Part shown: positions 27,417 through 36,066 of the stretch, one piece after another
Layout: every line of letters starts with the position of its first letter
Position numbering within the stretch: position 1 is the first letter of the stretch
Assembly: GCF_000711725.1 (NCBI RefSeq)
Contig: NZ_JONP01000007.1
Span: 62,001-126,000 of the forward strand
Length of the DNA: 64,000 nt
Direction of reading: 5' to 3'
From: Roseomonas aerilata DSM 19363
GTDB taxonomy: Bacteria; Pseudomonadota; Alphaproteobacteria; Acetobacterales; Acetobacteraceae
Notes under the pieces: generated by a model
Seen by the model: only the letters and a program-made list of their open reading frames with translations
Databases searched by the model: none
Told to the model about the DNA's origin: nothing
Program-made: the position numbers and the translations under genes

Positions 27417-29576
27417 ATGCGCCGCCTGCCACCCCCGCGCGCCATCGGCCTGCTGGCCTGCCTCGCGGGCACCGCGGCCCTGCCCGCCGGCGCGCCCCGG
27501 GCCCAGGAAGCCTCCCCCGTCGCCGTCCCCGAGGTGGACGTCACCGGCAACGCCGAGCGCGCCCTCGATCCCCTCCGCGGCTTCGTCGCCCGCCAGCAGA
27601 TCACCGGCACCAAGACCGACACGCCGCTGATCGAGAACCCGCAATCCATCTCCGTCGTCCCGCGGGATCAGATCGACGCCCGCCAGGCCCAGACCCTCGG
27701 CGAGGCCCTCCGCTACTCCGCCGGCGTCCGCGTCGAGAACTACGGCACCGACAGCCGCACCGACTGGTTCCAGCTCCGCGGCTTCAACGCCCAGGACGTC
27801 GGCATCTTCCTCAACGGCCTCCGCTACAACGCGGGCTACGCCGGCAACGTCTACGAGACCTACGGCCTCGAGCGCTACGAGATCCTCCGCGGCCCCACCT
27901 CCGTCCTCTACGGCCAGATCGCGCCCGGCGGCCTCGTGAACCAGGTCAGCCGCCGCCCCACCGACACGCCCCAGGGCGAGGTCCGCCTCACCGCCGGCAG
28001 CTACGGCCGCACCCAGGCCCAGGGCACCACCAGCGGCCCGCTCACGGCCGACGGCACCTGGTCCTACAGCCTCACCGCCCTCGGCCGCGCCAGCCAGACG
28101 CCGGTCGACGGGATGCGCGACGACCGCGTCTTCGTCGCCCCCGCCCTCACCTGGCGGCCAGACCCGAACACCTCGCTCACCGTCCTCGGCTACTACCAGC
28201 ACGACGAAACCTCGGGGAACCAGTTCCTCCCCTATGACGGCACCGTCCGCCCCACCCCCTACGGCCGCATCGGCCGCAACCGCTTCACCGGCGAGCCCGA
28301 CTTCGACCGCTACGACCGCACGCAATACGGCCTCGGCTACGAGTTCTCCCACCGCTTCAACAACGTCTTCTCGTTCCAGCAGAACCTGCGCTACGCCCAC
28401 ACCGGCATCGACTGGCAGCAGGTCTACGGCAACGGCCTGGATACCGACCGCCGCACGTTGAAGCGCATCGGCTACGCCGCCGACATCGACGTCAACACCT
28501 TCCACGTGGACAACCAGCTCCGCGCCGACTTCAACACCGGCCCCGTCTCCCACACCGTCCTGGCCGGCTTCGACTACAGCCAGGTCGCCTACCGCAACAA
28601 CCAGTCCTTCGCCAACGCCGCCGGCCTCGACGTCTTGTCGCCCTCCTACGGCGCCGCCCTCCCCACCCTCTCGCCCTTCAACTTCACCCGCCAGAACACC
28701 ACCCAGTACGGCCTCTACCTGCAGGACCAGATCCGCATCGACCGCCTGATCCTCATCGCCGGCCTCCGCCAGGACTACGCGCGGGCGGACACGCTCAACC
28801 GGCTGGACGGCAGCAACTCCTACCAGAACGACGACGCCTTCACCTGGCGCGCCGGCGCCCTCTACCTCTTCGACAACGGCCTCGCCCCCTACCTCTCCTA
28901 CGCCCGCTCCTTCCAGCCGCAGATCGGCACCGACCTCCGCGGCAACACCTACGACCCCCTCCGCGGCGAGCAGTACGAGGCCGGCATCAAGTTCCAGCCC
29001 GTGGGGCTACGCAGCTTCGTCCAGGCCAGCGCCTTCCACCTCACCCAGCGCAACAGCCTGACACCCGACCCCGCCAGCACCTTCAACAACATCGCCACCG
29101 GCCAGATCCGCGTCCGCGGCCTCGAACTCGAGGCGGTCGCCGAACTCGGCGCCGGCATCACCCTCACCGGCTCCTACACCTACCTCGACCCCGAGATCAC
29201 CCGCAGCACCGTCGCCGACGAACTCGGCAACCGCCCCGTCGGCGTCCCCCGCAACACCGCCGGCCTCTACGCCGAGTACACCTTCGTGACCGCCCCCAAG
29301 CCCCTCTCCGGCCTCACCCTCGGCCTCGGCACCCGCTACCTCGGCAACACCACCACGGCGAACGCGAACTACAACGTCGTCCCCTCCACCGTCCTCTTCG
29401 ACGCCACCGTCCGCTACGACCTCGCCGCCCTCTCCGAGCGCATGCAGGGCCTCACCCTCGCCGTGAACGCCAGCAACCTCGCCGACACCCGCTACGTCAG
29501 CCGCTGCACGAGCGACACCGCCTGCTTCTACGGCAACCGCCTCAACGTCCTCGGCAGCGTCGCCTACCGCTGGTAA
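27417..29576 (+). CDS. TonB-dependent siderophore receptor
   Basis: This 719-residue outer-membrane receptor for ferric siderophores has a signal peptide ending near APRAQ, a plug domain (ENPQSISVVPRDQI, LRYSAGVRVENYG, FLNGLRY, GPTSVLYGQIAPGGLVNQVSRRP) and a 22-strand barrel ending in the aromatic-rich GSVAYRW. The motif set fits the TIGR01783 siderophore-receptor class. The start at 27417 has GGAGACGAG upstream. It is followed 17 bases later by a PepSY-type membrane protein, a frequent partner that reduces iron in the siderophore. Confidence 0.93.
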   Translation: MRRLPPPRAIGLLACLAGTAALPAGAPRAQEASPVAVPEVDVTGNAERALDPLRGFVARQQITGTKTDTPLIENPQSISVVPRDQIDARQAQTLGEALRYSAGVRVENYGTDSRTDWFQLRGFNAQDVGIFLNGLRYNAGYAGNVYETYGLERYEILRGPTSVLYGQIAPGGLVNQVSRRPTDTPQGEVRLTAGSYGRTQAQGTTSGPLTADGTWSYSLTALGRASQTPVDGMRDDRVFVAPALTWRPDPNTSLTVLGYYQHDETSGNQFLPYDGTVRPTPYGRIGRNRFTGEPDFDRYDRTQYGLGYEFSHRFNNVFSFQQNLRYAHTGIDWQQVYGNGLDTDRRTLKRIGYAADIDVNTFHVDNQLRADFNTGPVSHTVLAGFDYSQVAYRNNQSFANAAGLDVLSPSYGAALPTLSPFNFTRQNTTQYGLYLQDQIRIDRLILIAGLRQDYARADTLNRLDGSNSYQNDDAFTWRAGALYLFDNGLAPYLSYARSFQPQIGTDLRGNTYDPLRGEQYEAGIKFQPVGLRSFVQASAFHLTQRNSLTPDPASTFNNIATGQIRVRGLELEAVAELGAGITLTGSYTYLDPEITRSTVADELGNRPVGVPRNTAGLYAEYTFVTAPKPLSGLTLGLGTRYLGNTTTANANYNVVPSTVLFDATVRYDLAALSERMQGLTLAVNASNLADTRYVSRCTSDTACFYGNRLNVLGSVAYRW

Positions 29577-29593
29577 GCCCGAAAGGACCCCCC

Positions 29594-30895
29594 ATGCGCC
29601 CGATCCTCACCCTCCTCCACCGCTGGATCGGGCTCGCCACCGCCGCCTTCCTCTTCCTCGCGGGCGCGACCGGCGCGGTCATCTCCTGGGACCACGAGCT
29701 CGACGACTGGCTCAACCCCCACCTCACCACCGCCCGAACCACCGGCCCCGCCCGCCCTTCCCTCGAACTCGCCGCCGAGGCCGAGGCCCGCGATCCCCGC
29801 GCCTGGGTCACCTACGTCCCGCTGGCCCCCGAACCCGGCGAATCCCTCGCCCTCTTCGTCGAACCCCGCGTGAACCCCGAAACCGGCCGCCTCTACGACC
29901 TCGGCTACAACCAGATCTTCCTCGACCCCGCCACCAGCACCGAACTCGGCCGCCGCGAATGGGGCCGCGCCTGGCCCATCACCACCGAAACCCTCGTCTC
30001 CTTCCTCTATAAACTCCACTACACCCTCCACATCCCCACCCTCTGGGGCACGGACCGCATCGGCTACTGGCTCATGGGCGCCATCGCCCTCCTCTGGACG
30101 GTGGACTGCTTCATCGGCCTCGCCCTCACCCTCCCGCGCCGGCAAACCCCGAACCGCCCCGGCCCGAACCACTCCGGCCCCGCCACACCCCCGCGCGGCT
30201 TCCTCGCCCGCTGGGCCCCCGCCTGGCGCATCAAGCGCGGCGCCAGCCCCTACCGCCTCAACCTCGACATCCACCGCGCCTTCAGCCTGTGGACCTGGGC
30301 CCTCCTCCTGGTCCTCGCCTTCACCGGCGTCTCGCTCAACCTCTACCGCGAGCTCTTCTACCCCCTGATGTCCACCGTCTCGACCGTCACCCCCCCCCCC
30401 TTCGACACCCGCCCCCTCTCGCCCCCCGACGCCCCCATCACCCCCGCCATCCCCATGACCGAGGCCCTCGCCCTCGGCAGGGCCGAAGCCACCCGCCGCG
30501 GCTGGACCACCCCCCCCGGCGCGGTTTTCTACGCCGCCCGCTACGGCCTTTATAACGTGCGCTTCTTCGCCCCCGGCGACGACCACGGCGCCGCCGGCGT
30601 CGGCCCCGCCGAACTCTACCTCGACAGCACGGACGGCCGCGTCCTCGGCCAGCGCCAGCCCTGGAAGGGAACGGCCGCCGACATCTTCGTCCAGGCCCAG
30701 TTCCCCCTCCACTCCGGCCGCATCCTCGGCCTCCCCGGCCGCATCGCCATCTCCATCATGGGCGTCATCACCGCCATCCTCTCCGCCACCGGCGTCATCA
30801 TCTGGTGGAAGAAGCGCGCCGCCCGCCTGAGCGCCCACCGCAAGCGCACCACCCCGGCCGCCGAACCGGACCGCCCCCGCCACCTCCCGGCCTGA
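29594..30895 (+). CDS. PepSY-associated membrane protein (siderophore iron reductase-like)
   Basis: The 433-residue protein has the PepSY-TM layout: helix 1 (LHRWIGLATAAFLFLAGATGAVISWDHEL), a periplasmic domain, two central helices with conserved His (LHYTLHIP, DIHRAFSLWTWALLLVLAFTGVSLNLY), a second periplasmic domain and a last helix (ISIMGVITAILSATGVIIWWKKR). Family members such as FpvG reduce ferri-siderophore iron using haem bound by the His residues. Its position directly after the receptor supports that role. Confidence 0.85.
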   Translation: MRPILTLLHRWIGLATAAFLFLAGATGAVISWDHELDDWLNPHLTTARTTGPARPSLELAAEAEARDPRAWVTYVPLAPEPGESLALFVEPRVNPETGRLYDLGYNQIFLDPATSTELGRREWGRAWPITTETLVSFLYKLHYTLHIPTLWGTDRIGYWLMGAIALLWTVDCFIGLALTLPRRQTPNRPGPNHSGPATPPRGFLARWAPAWRIKRGASPYRLNLDIHRAFSLWTWALLLVLAFTGVSLNLYRELFYPLMSTVSTVTPPPFDTRPLSPPDAPITPAIPMTEALALGRAEATRRGWTTPPGAVFYAARYGLYNVRFFAPGDDHGAAGVGPAELYLDSTDGRVLGQRQPWKGTAADIFVQAQFPLHSGRILGLPGRIAISIMGVITAILSATGVIIWWKKRAARLSAHRKRTTPAAEPDRPRHLPA

Positions 30896-30959
30896 CCACC
30901 CCGCGAAACAACCCCCCGCCTCCCCCGTTCACGCTCCGCCCCCCCAAGCCGGAGCCCGA

Positions 30960-32195
30960 ATGGCCGAAACCCGCTTCGTCGCCATGGCGATCGTCGCCGT
31001 CGGCCTCCTCCTCGCCCTCGCCCGCCTCACGAAAACCCCGCCCTCCATCATCCTCTTCACCGGCGGTCTCGCCTCCGTCCTCCTCCCCGGCCCACTTCCC
31101 CACCTCCGCGTGGACCCCCTCGTCGTCCTCGGCCTCATCCTCCCCCCACTCCTCTACGCGGCCATCACTAACCTCCCCGCCAGCCTCCTCCACCGCGCCG
31201 CCATCCGCGGCGTCCTCGGCGGGGCGCTCTGGACCCTCGCCCTCACCGCCACCACCGGCTACGCGGCACACCTCCTCCTCCCCGGCCTCGACCCCGTCGC
31301 CTGCATGGCCATCGGCGTCGCCGCCGCCATCGCCGAACCCCGCGTCCTCGTCGAAACCGGCCTCGACAAGAAGATGCCCCCCGCCATCAGCGAATCCCTC
31401 TCCGCCCAACTCGTCTCCGCCCCCCTCCTCGGCGTCTCCCTCTCCATCTTCACGGCAAAGCAGGTCGGCGGCCCCTTCCCCGGCCTCCCCGCCGGCATCG
31501 CCCTCGGCTTCGCCATGGCCGCCCTCCGCCGCCGCCTGGACAACCCCCGCACCGAAACCGCCCTCTCGCTGGCCACCCCCTTCGCCGCCTGCATGATCGG
31601 CGAACTCATCGGCACCTCGCCCATCGCCCCCCTCATCGGCGCCGGCGTCACCATGGCCTACATCCACACGAACGAGCGCACGGGGGAGAGCATCGCCTCC
31701 CCCGAATCCCACCAGCTCACGAACGACCTCTGGCGCGCCCTCGACGCCATCCTCACCGGCACCCTCTTCTTCCTCATGGGCCGCGCCCTGCCCGAAGCCC
31801 TCGCCGGCGCCCGCAGCCTCCCCTGGACCACCCTCGCCACCGCCGCGATCGCCCTCATGGCCCTCTGCTGGGCCGTCCAGTTCGCCCTCTCCTGGGCCGC
31901 CCTGGCCCACCCCAACTCGCCCCCCATCCCCCGCGCGGACGGCGGCCGCGTCCCCCCCTGGCAGGGCGCCGCCCTCATGGCCGGCGGCGCCGGCCGCAAC
32001 GTCGTCGCCCTCGCGGTGGCCCTCGCCATCCCCGCCACCCTCCCGAACGGAGACCCCTACCTCCCGCGGGACGCGGTGGTGGCGGTCGTCGCCCTCATGG
32101 TCGTGGCCTCGGCCGGCCTCCAATGGGCGGGCGTCCCCGGCCTCGTCCGCTGGGTCCGCCCCGGCAAGCACGATCCCACCGCCGAAAGCGCCTGA
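30960..32195 (+). CDS. Divergent CPA1-type cation/proton antiporter
   Basis: This 411-residue protein has about 11-12 helices. It follows the CPA1 layout (LILPPLLYAAI early; GRNVVALAVALAIP late). The usual ion-site sequences are altered: the TDPVA-type motif reads AEPRVL and the ESLLND motif reads ESLSAQ, so the two aspartates expected in the transport site are absent, with one Glu nearby. It may use a different coupling residue, or have lost or changed function. The 3' end is duplicated near 33.1 kb. Confidence 0.75.
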   Translation: MAETRFVAMAIVAVGLLLALARLTKTPPSIILFTGGLASVLLPGPLPHLRVDPLVVLGLILPPLLYAAITNLPASLLHRAAIRGVLGGALWTLALTATTGYAAHLLLPGLDPVACMAIGVAAAIAEPRVLVETGLDKKMPPAISESLSAQLVSAPLLGVSLSIFTAKQVGGPFPGLPAGIALGFAMAALRRRLDNPRTETALSLATPFAACMIGELIGTSPIAPLIGAGVTMAYIHTNERTGESIASPESHQLTNDLWRALDAILTGTLFFLMGRALPEALAGARSLPWTTLATAAIALMALCWAVQFALSWAALAHPNSPPIPRADGGRVPPWQGAALMAGGAGRNVVALAVALAIPATLPNGDPYLPRDAVVAVVALMVVASAGLQWAGVPGLVRWVRPGKHDPTAESA

Positions 32196-32299
32196 CCCCA
32201 ACCACGACAAATCCCGCCGCGCCCCCACAGGGAACCCGGCGCCCCATCACCCCACCCGGCCGGCACCACCACGGCACCGGCCAGGAGGGAACCAACCCC

Positions 32300-32950
32300 T
32301 CACCCCAACCGGCGCCCTCGCCGCATCCCAACCCCGGCAAGCCCCGCCATCCCCACCAGCAGCAGCCCGAGCGAGGCCGGCTCCGGCACCGCCACCGTCG
32401 CGGGCACGATCTGCCCCCGGACCTCGCCCCCGGGGAACTGAACCGTGTGGAAGTTGATGTAGGAAAGCCCGCCCAGGATATTCGAAAGCTGCACCGTCAG
32501 CGTCGTGTTGTTCCCCTCCGGCGCATCCCACTTCCCGCTGATCGTTCCCCCAACCCCACTGGCGAACGGTGTGACCACCACGTCATTCGGGTTGGTGTCG
32601 TTGAACGGCGCCCCGAAAAATCCCCAGACCACCGGCCCATTCACGCCCGGAGGCCCCGGCGCATGGAGATGCGCCACCGTCAGGTTGTCGTTCGCATCAA
32701 CCGTCTGGCTGCCGGTGAAATCGATGTTGTTGACCGTCGCGGTCATCGTCATCGCCGTCTGCGCGTCGTTCAGCACGAAACTGGCCGTCCCGAACGAGGC
32801 CGGCCGCGCCGCCCCCGTGCTGAGCGTCGGCACCGCCGGCGGATTCTCCTGCGAATTCGTCAGATTGGCCGTGAGGATAACGGCGGCATGACCACTCCCG
32901 GCCCCCAGCAGGGCCAGCGGCAAGGCGGCGAGAAAGGCACGAAGGCGCAT
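32300..32950 (-). CDS. CHRD-domain PEP-CTERM protein
   Basis: The 216-residue protein has a signal peptide (FLAALPLALLGAGSGHAA), a CHRD domain (LTNSQENPPAVPTLSTGAA, then VAHLHAPGPPGVNGPVVW) and a PEP-CTERM tail (VPEPASLGLLLVG...RRGRRLG). CHRD domains are beta folds of unclear function in secreted proteins. It is the second exosortase substrate in the window. An AAGGAAAA-type ribosome site precedes the ATG at 32950. Confidence 0.87.
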   Translation of the reverse strand: MRLRAFLAALPLALLGAGSGHAAVILTANLTNSQENPPAVPTLSTGAARPASFGTASFVLNDAQTAMTMTATVNNIDFTGSQTVDANDNLTVAHLHAPGPPGVNGPVVWGFFGAPFNDTNPNDVVVTPFASGVGGTISGKWDAPEGNNTTLTVQLSNILGGLSYINFHTVQFPGGEVRGQIVPATVAVPEPASLGLLLVGMAGLAGVGMRRGRRLG

Positions 32951-33088
32951 GGTCGGTTTTCCTTCCCTGGCAACGTTGCTTGCTCTTGTGTGGATCTTCT
33001 CCGGAACGCCGTCCTGAACCGGCCCATTCCGGACGATAATGCTTAGCGGCCGATCAGTTCTGTCAGGTGACACAGTCCCGCGACCACG

Positions 33089-33184
33089 GCGATCGTCGCC
33101 CTTATGGTCGTGGCCTCGGCCGGCCTCCAATGGGCGGGCGTGTCGGGGCTGGTGCGGTGGGTGCGGCCGGGAAAAGCCGGCTGA
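33089..33184 (+). pseudogene. 3' remnant of a second CPA1 antiporter gene
   Basis: The reading AIVALMVVASAGLQWAGVSG continues to a stop at 33182-33184 and matches the last 30 codons of the antiporter ending at 32195, with synonymous changes. Upstream the similarity ends abruptly near 33089, where the CHRD gene's leader begins. The remnant keeps its own downstream terminator. It is best read as the tail of a tandem paralogue whose body was lost. Confidence 0.75.
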
Positions 33185-33207
33185 TCCGGGGCCGGCGCGG
33201 GCGACTC

Positions 33208-33268
33208 GTGGGAGGCGCCGCCTCCCACACCCTCCGCCGGGGACTTTTGGTCCCCGGACCCCTTTTTT
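33208..33268 (+). terminator. Double hairpin with T tract
   Basis: A 9-bp stem (33208-33216 / 33220-33228) and an 8-bp stem (33237-33244 / 33250-33257) are followed by six T at 33263-33268. It is a good intrinsic terminator just after the antiporter remnant and marks the left border of the AT-rich island. Confidence 0.75.
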
Positions 33269-33380
33269 ATCCGTGTACATGAGAAACGATGAACGTAGCG
33301 CAGTGCATGAGCTTGGTATGCAAAGGGAAAATGCGGACGCATAATTGCTGTGCAGGATCGATTCGCCACGAGGCTCGTTG

Positions 33381-35126
33381 ATGAAGACTTTTTTGCACGG
33401 ACTCGCTTTGAAAAACTATGGAGGTATCGGTCCTGACAGGCAAGAATTGCATCCATTAAAGGACATGAATTTTTTTATTGGGGCTAACAATTCCGGAAAG
33501 TCGACGGTCCTTAACTTTGTACAAAAGCATCTAAGTGAGTTTGATCTACGTTTCAGCGGGTTGGCCAAAAGACAAATATCAACGCTGGAAAGATATGATC
33601 GAGCGTCTGCAAGCCAAGTTGAAGTTCAACTCGCTCTCTCAGCAAAAACATTCAAGGAAAATATCTTTGAGGAGATGTCTGTTGGTCCGGAAATAAGAAA
33701 GCCGGTAGAGTTACTGATCGACAAAATCACTGAACAAAATGTGGTTTGGCTAGATCTTGGTTTTTTCGGCGATAGCAAAATAAAACTGAGAGATTTCGCC
33801 GAGGACGATGATTTAATACCTTTGCGGGGGATTATGCAGGAATGGACGTGGCAAGCTGTTTGGAGCGCTCTGACAGGTGTGGGTGGCGGATCACCTGTAA
33901 CTTGGATGAAAGGCAGTTTGGAGGTCTTGCTTAATCGACAAAAACTAGTATTGCCAAAAACTTTCATTATTCCAGCCATAAGGCAAATTGGTAGAGCAGG
34001 AGAGCAGTTTGGAGACTTCAGCGGCTCTGGACTAATTGATCGGCTTGCCGAGGTACAAAGCCCGGATTATGACAAAGAGCATGAGCGAGAATTATTTTTT
34101 AAAATAAATGAGTTTTTGCGTTATGTAACGGGCAAAGCCTCAGCCCGCATTGAAGTGCCAAACAATAGAGAACACATTCTAGTACACATGGACGGTAGGA
34201 TTCTGCCGCTTCGAGTTCTCGGAACTGGTATCCATGAAGTGATCATGTTAGCAGCTTTTTGTACGCTAACCGAGCAAAGCATTATTTGTATAGAAGAGCC
34301 AGAGATACATCTGCACCCGCTACTTCAAAGAAAACTTATAAAATATATTAGGGAAAACACGAACAATCAGTATTTGATTGCCACCCATTCTGCTAGCTTT
34401 ATTGATACGCCGGACGCGGCGATATTTCACGTGTCACACAATGGGCGTCAGACTACTCTGAGGGAGTCCATTCTCAGGAAGCAGCGCTACGACATATGTG
34501 TTGACCTTGGGTATAAAGCCTCTGACATTATCCAGGCCAATGTTGTCATCTGGGTGGAAGGACCTTCTGATCGGATCTATCTTAACCACTGGATCCAAGG
34601 CAAGCGCAATGACTTTGTTGAAGGTATTCATTACTCGATAATGTTTTATGGGGGGCGTCTTCTGAGTCATTTATCAGCTGCGGACGAAGTTAGGGATTTC
34701 ATCTCGCTCAAGTCTTTAAATAGAAACATTGCCATAGTGATAGATAGCGACAAAACTTCCAAGTCCACACCCGTGAATGCTACAAAGAAGCGCGTTGCCG
34801 CGGAATTGGCCACAGGAGATGCTGTCGCTTGGGTTACGAAGGGTCGAGAAATAGAGAACTATGTGGATCCGACACTACTACAGGCGTGTGTCAGAGCAGT
34901 TTACTCGGCAAGGTATATCAAGGCTGGAAAAACAGGACTGTATGACCACGCTTTGTACTTCGAGTCGGCGTCTACTAAGCGCGGTGGAGGCGCCTTCGTC
35001 GAAACAAGCGTCGATAAAGTAAGAATAGCACGTGAAGTTTGTTCATACCCGGCGGACTATAGCCCCCTCGATCTGTCGAAGAAAATAGATGAGATTATTG
35101 GCTTGATCATTAAATCAAATAGATAA
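33381..35126 (+). CDS. OLD-family ATP-dependent nuclease (AAA ATPase plus TOPRIM)
   Basis: The 581-residue protein has an ABC/SMC-like ATPase: Walker A GANNSGKST (residues 34-42) and Walker B IICIEEPEIHLHP (about 301-313), then THSASFID. A TOPRIM nuclease domain follows, with VEGPSDRIYL (about 392), IVIDSDKTS (about 452) and REIENYV (about 489). This is the order of class 1 OLD proteins such as GajA, which cut DNA and often defend against phages. No UvrD-like partner (GajB) follows, so it would be a stand-alone form. Base composition is far more AT-rich than any neighbour, with AT-ending codons, which indicates recent transfer from a distant host. Confidence 0.85.
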   Translation: MKTFLHGLALKNYGGIGPDRQELHPLKDMNFFIGANNSGKSTVLNFVQKHLSEFDLRFSGLAKRQISTLERYDRASASQVEVQLALSAKTFKENIFEEMSVGPEIRKPVELLIDKITEQNVVWLDLGFFGDSKIKLRDFAEDDDLIPLRGIMQEWTWQAVWSALTGVGGGSPVTWMKGSLEVLLNRQKLVLPKTFIIPAIRQIGRAGEQFGDFSGSGLIDRLAEVQSPDYDKEHERELFFKINEFLRYVTGKASARIEVPNNREHILVHMDGRILPLRVLGTGIHEVIMLAAFCTLTEQSIICIEEPEIHLHPLLQRKLIKYIRENTNNQYLIATHSASFIDTPDAAIFHVSHNGRQTTLRESILRKQRYDICVDLGYKASDIIQANVVIWVEGPSDRIYLNHWIQGKRNDFVEGIHYSIMFYGGRLLSHLSAADEVRDFISLKSLNRNIAIVIDSDKTSKSTPVNATKKRVAAELATGDAVAWVTKGREIENYVDPTLLQACVRAVYSARYIKAGKTGLYDHALYFESASTKRGGGAFVETSVDKVRIAREVCSYPADYSPLDLSKKIDEIIGLIIKSNR

Positions 35127-35254
35127 GATTTCTTTAGCTTTCCCATACGTACTTAGGCGCGTTTCGACGCGATGCTCGTAAGTCAAGCTCGCACTTGACG
35201 CAAGGACTAAATTCCTTTAGCGGTGCCTCCCCACCCCGTGCGGAGGCGCCCCCC

Positions 35255-35845
35255 ATGTCCCGCCTCGCCCCACCCCGCCCCTGGACACCCCTCTCCGACG
35301 ACGCCTGGCTCGCCCTGGCCTCCTACGTCCTCCCCCGCGCGCCCCAGGGCCGCCGCATCGCCGATCTCCGCGCCCGCATGGACGCCATCTTCCACCTCGC
35401 CTCCACCCCCGGCGATCCCTGGCGCGCCCTACCCGCCCACCACGGCAACCCCGATACCGTCGCCCGCTTCTTCCGCCGCCTCACCCACGCCGGCCTCTGG
35501 CACCGCCTGCTCGAAGCCCTCGCCAAAGCCCCCGCCAACCACCCCCTCCGATCCATCGAGCACGCCATCTGCCGCGCCACCCGCCGCGCGGCCCGCATCG
35601 GCGGCATGCCCCTTCTCCTCCTCATTCGCCAACTCGGCCTCCGCTCCGCCCTCAACGGCCCCCCCTGGCTCCTCCCCGATCCCCTTTTGTCCGAAACCCT
35701 CGCCCGCCTCCCGCTCCCCCGCCTCGAACCCACCCCCGCCAGCATCGAAGCCCTCCGCACCCACCTGAAATCCCGCGAAGCCCTCTCCAAAGCCGCCCTC
35801 GGCCGCCGCCACATGCCCCGCACCGTCCGCTGGGCCTGGCCCTGA
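35255..35845 (+). CDS. Stand-alone IS5-type transposase N-domain-like (DUF4096-like) protein
   Basis: The 196-residue protein opens with [16 protein letters not shown], then [18 protein letters not shown] and [37 protein letters not shown]. This matches the DNA-binding N-domain of IS4/IS5-family transposases (DUF4096). The DDE catalytic domain does not follow; instead there is a basic, Pro/Leu-rich tail of about 90 residues. Codon usage is fully host-like, with an ordinary GGAGG ribosome site and no inverted repeats nearby. It is either a domesticated DNA-binding protein or a stable remnant. The function is unknown. Confidence 0.6.
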   Translation: MSRLAPPRPWTPLSDDAWLALASYVLPRAPQGRRIADLRARMDAIFHLASTPGDPWRALPAHHGNPDTVARFFRRLTHAGLWHRLLEALAKAPANHPLRSIEHAICRATRRAARIGGMPLLLLIRQLGLRSALNGPPWLLPDPLLSETLARLPLPRLEPTPASIEALRTHLKSREALSKAALGRRHMPRTVRWAWP

Positions 35846-36066
35846 TGCCCCCCAGCCCCCGCCCAATCCCCAAAAACCCCGCGCCACACCACACCGCGCG
35901 AACCGCGCCTCCCCAAACCCCACCTTGCCGCCGCCGCCGCGCTGCGGCACATCCGGGCCACCAACGAACGCCCGCGCCGGGCGCGCACCACGCGCCACCC
36001 CGCCGCGCCCGCGTCGAAGCACAAGGCAGGGCCACCGCCCGCCCGAACCCCGGAAGGTTCCCCCTG

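Noticed and set aside
32300-33280. Reading the CHRD protein with a start at 33280
   Set aside because: The first 110 codons run antisense through the antiporter remnant and terminator. A clean signal peptide with ribosome site starts at 32950.
33381-35126. PARIS-type defence system
   Set aside because: PARIS has an ATPase plus a DUF4435 nuclease, usually as two genes. The single protein here reads better as class 1 OLD, although a fused form cannot be fully excluded without a search.
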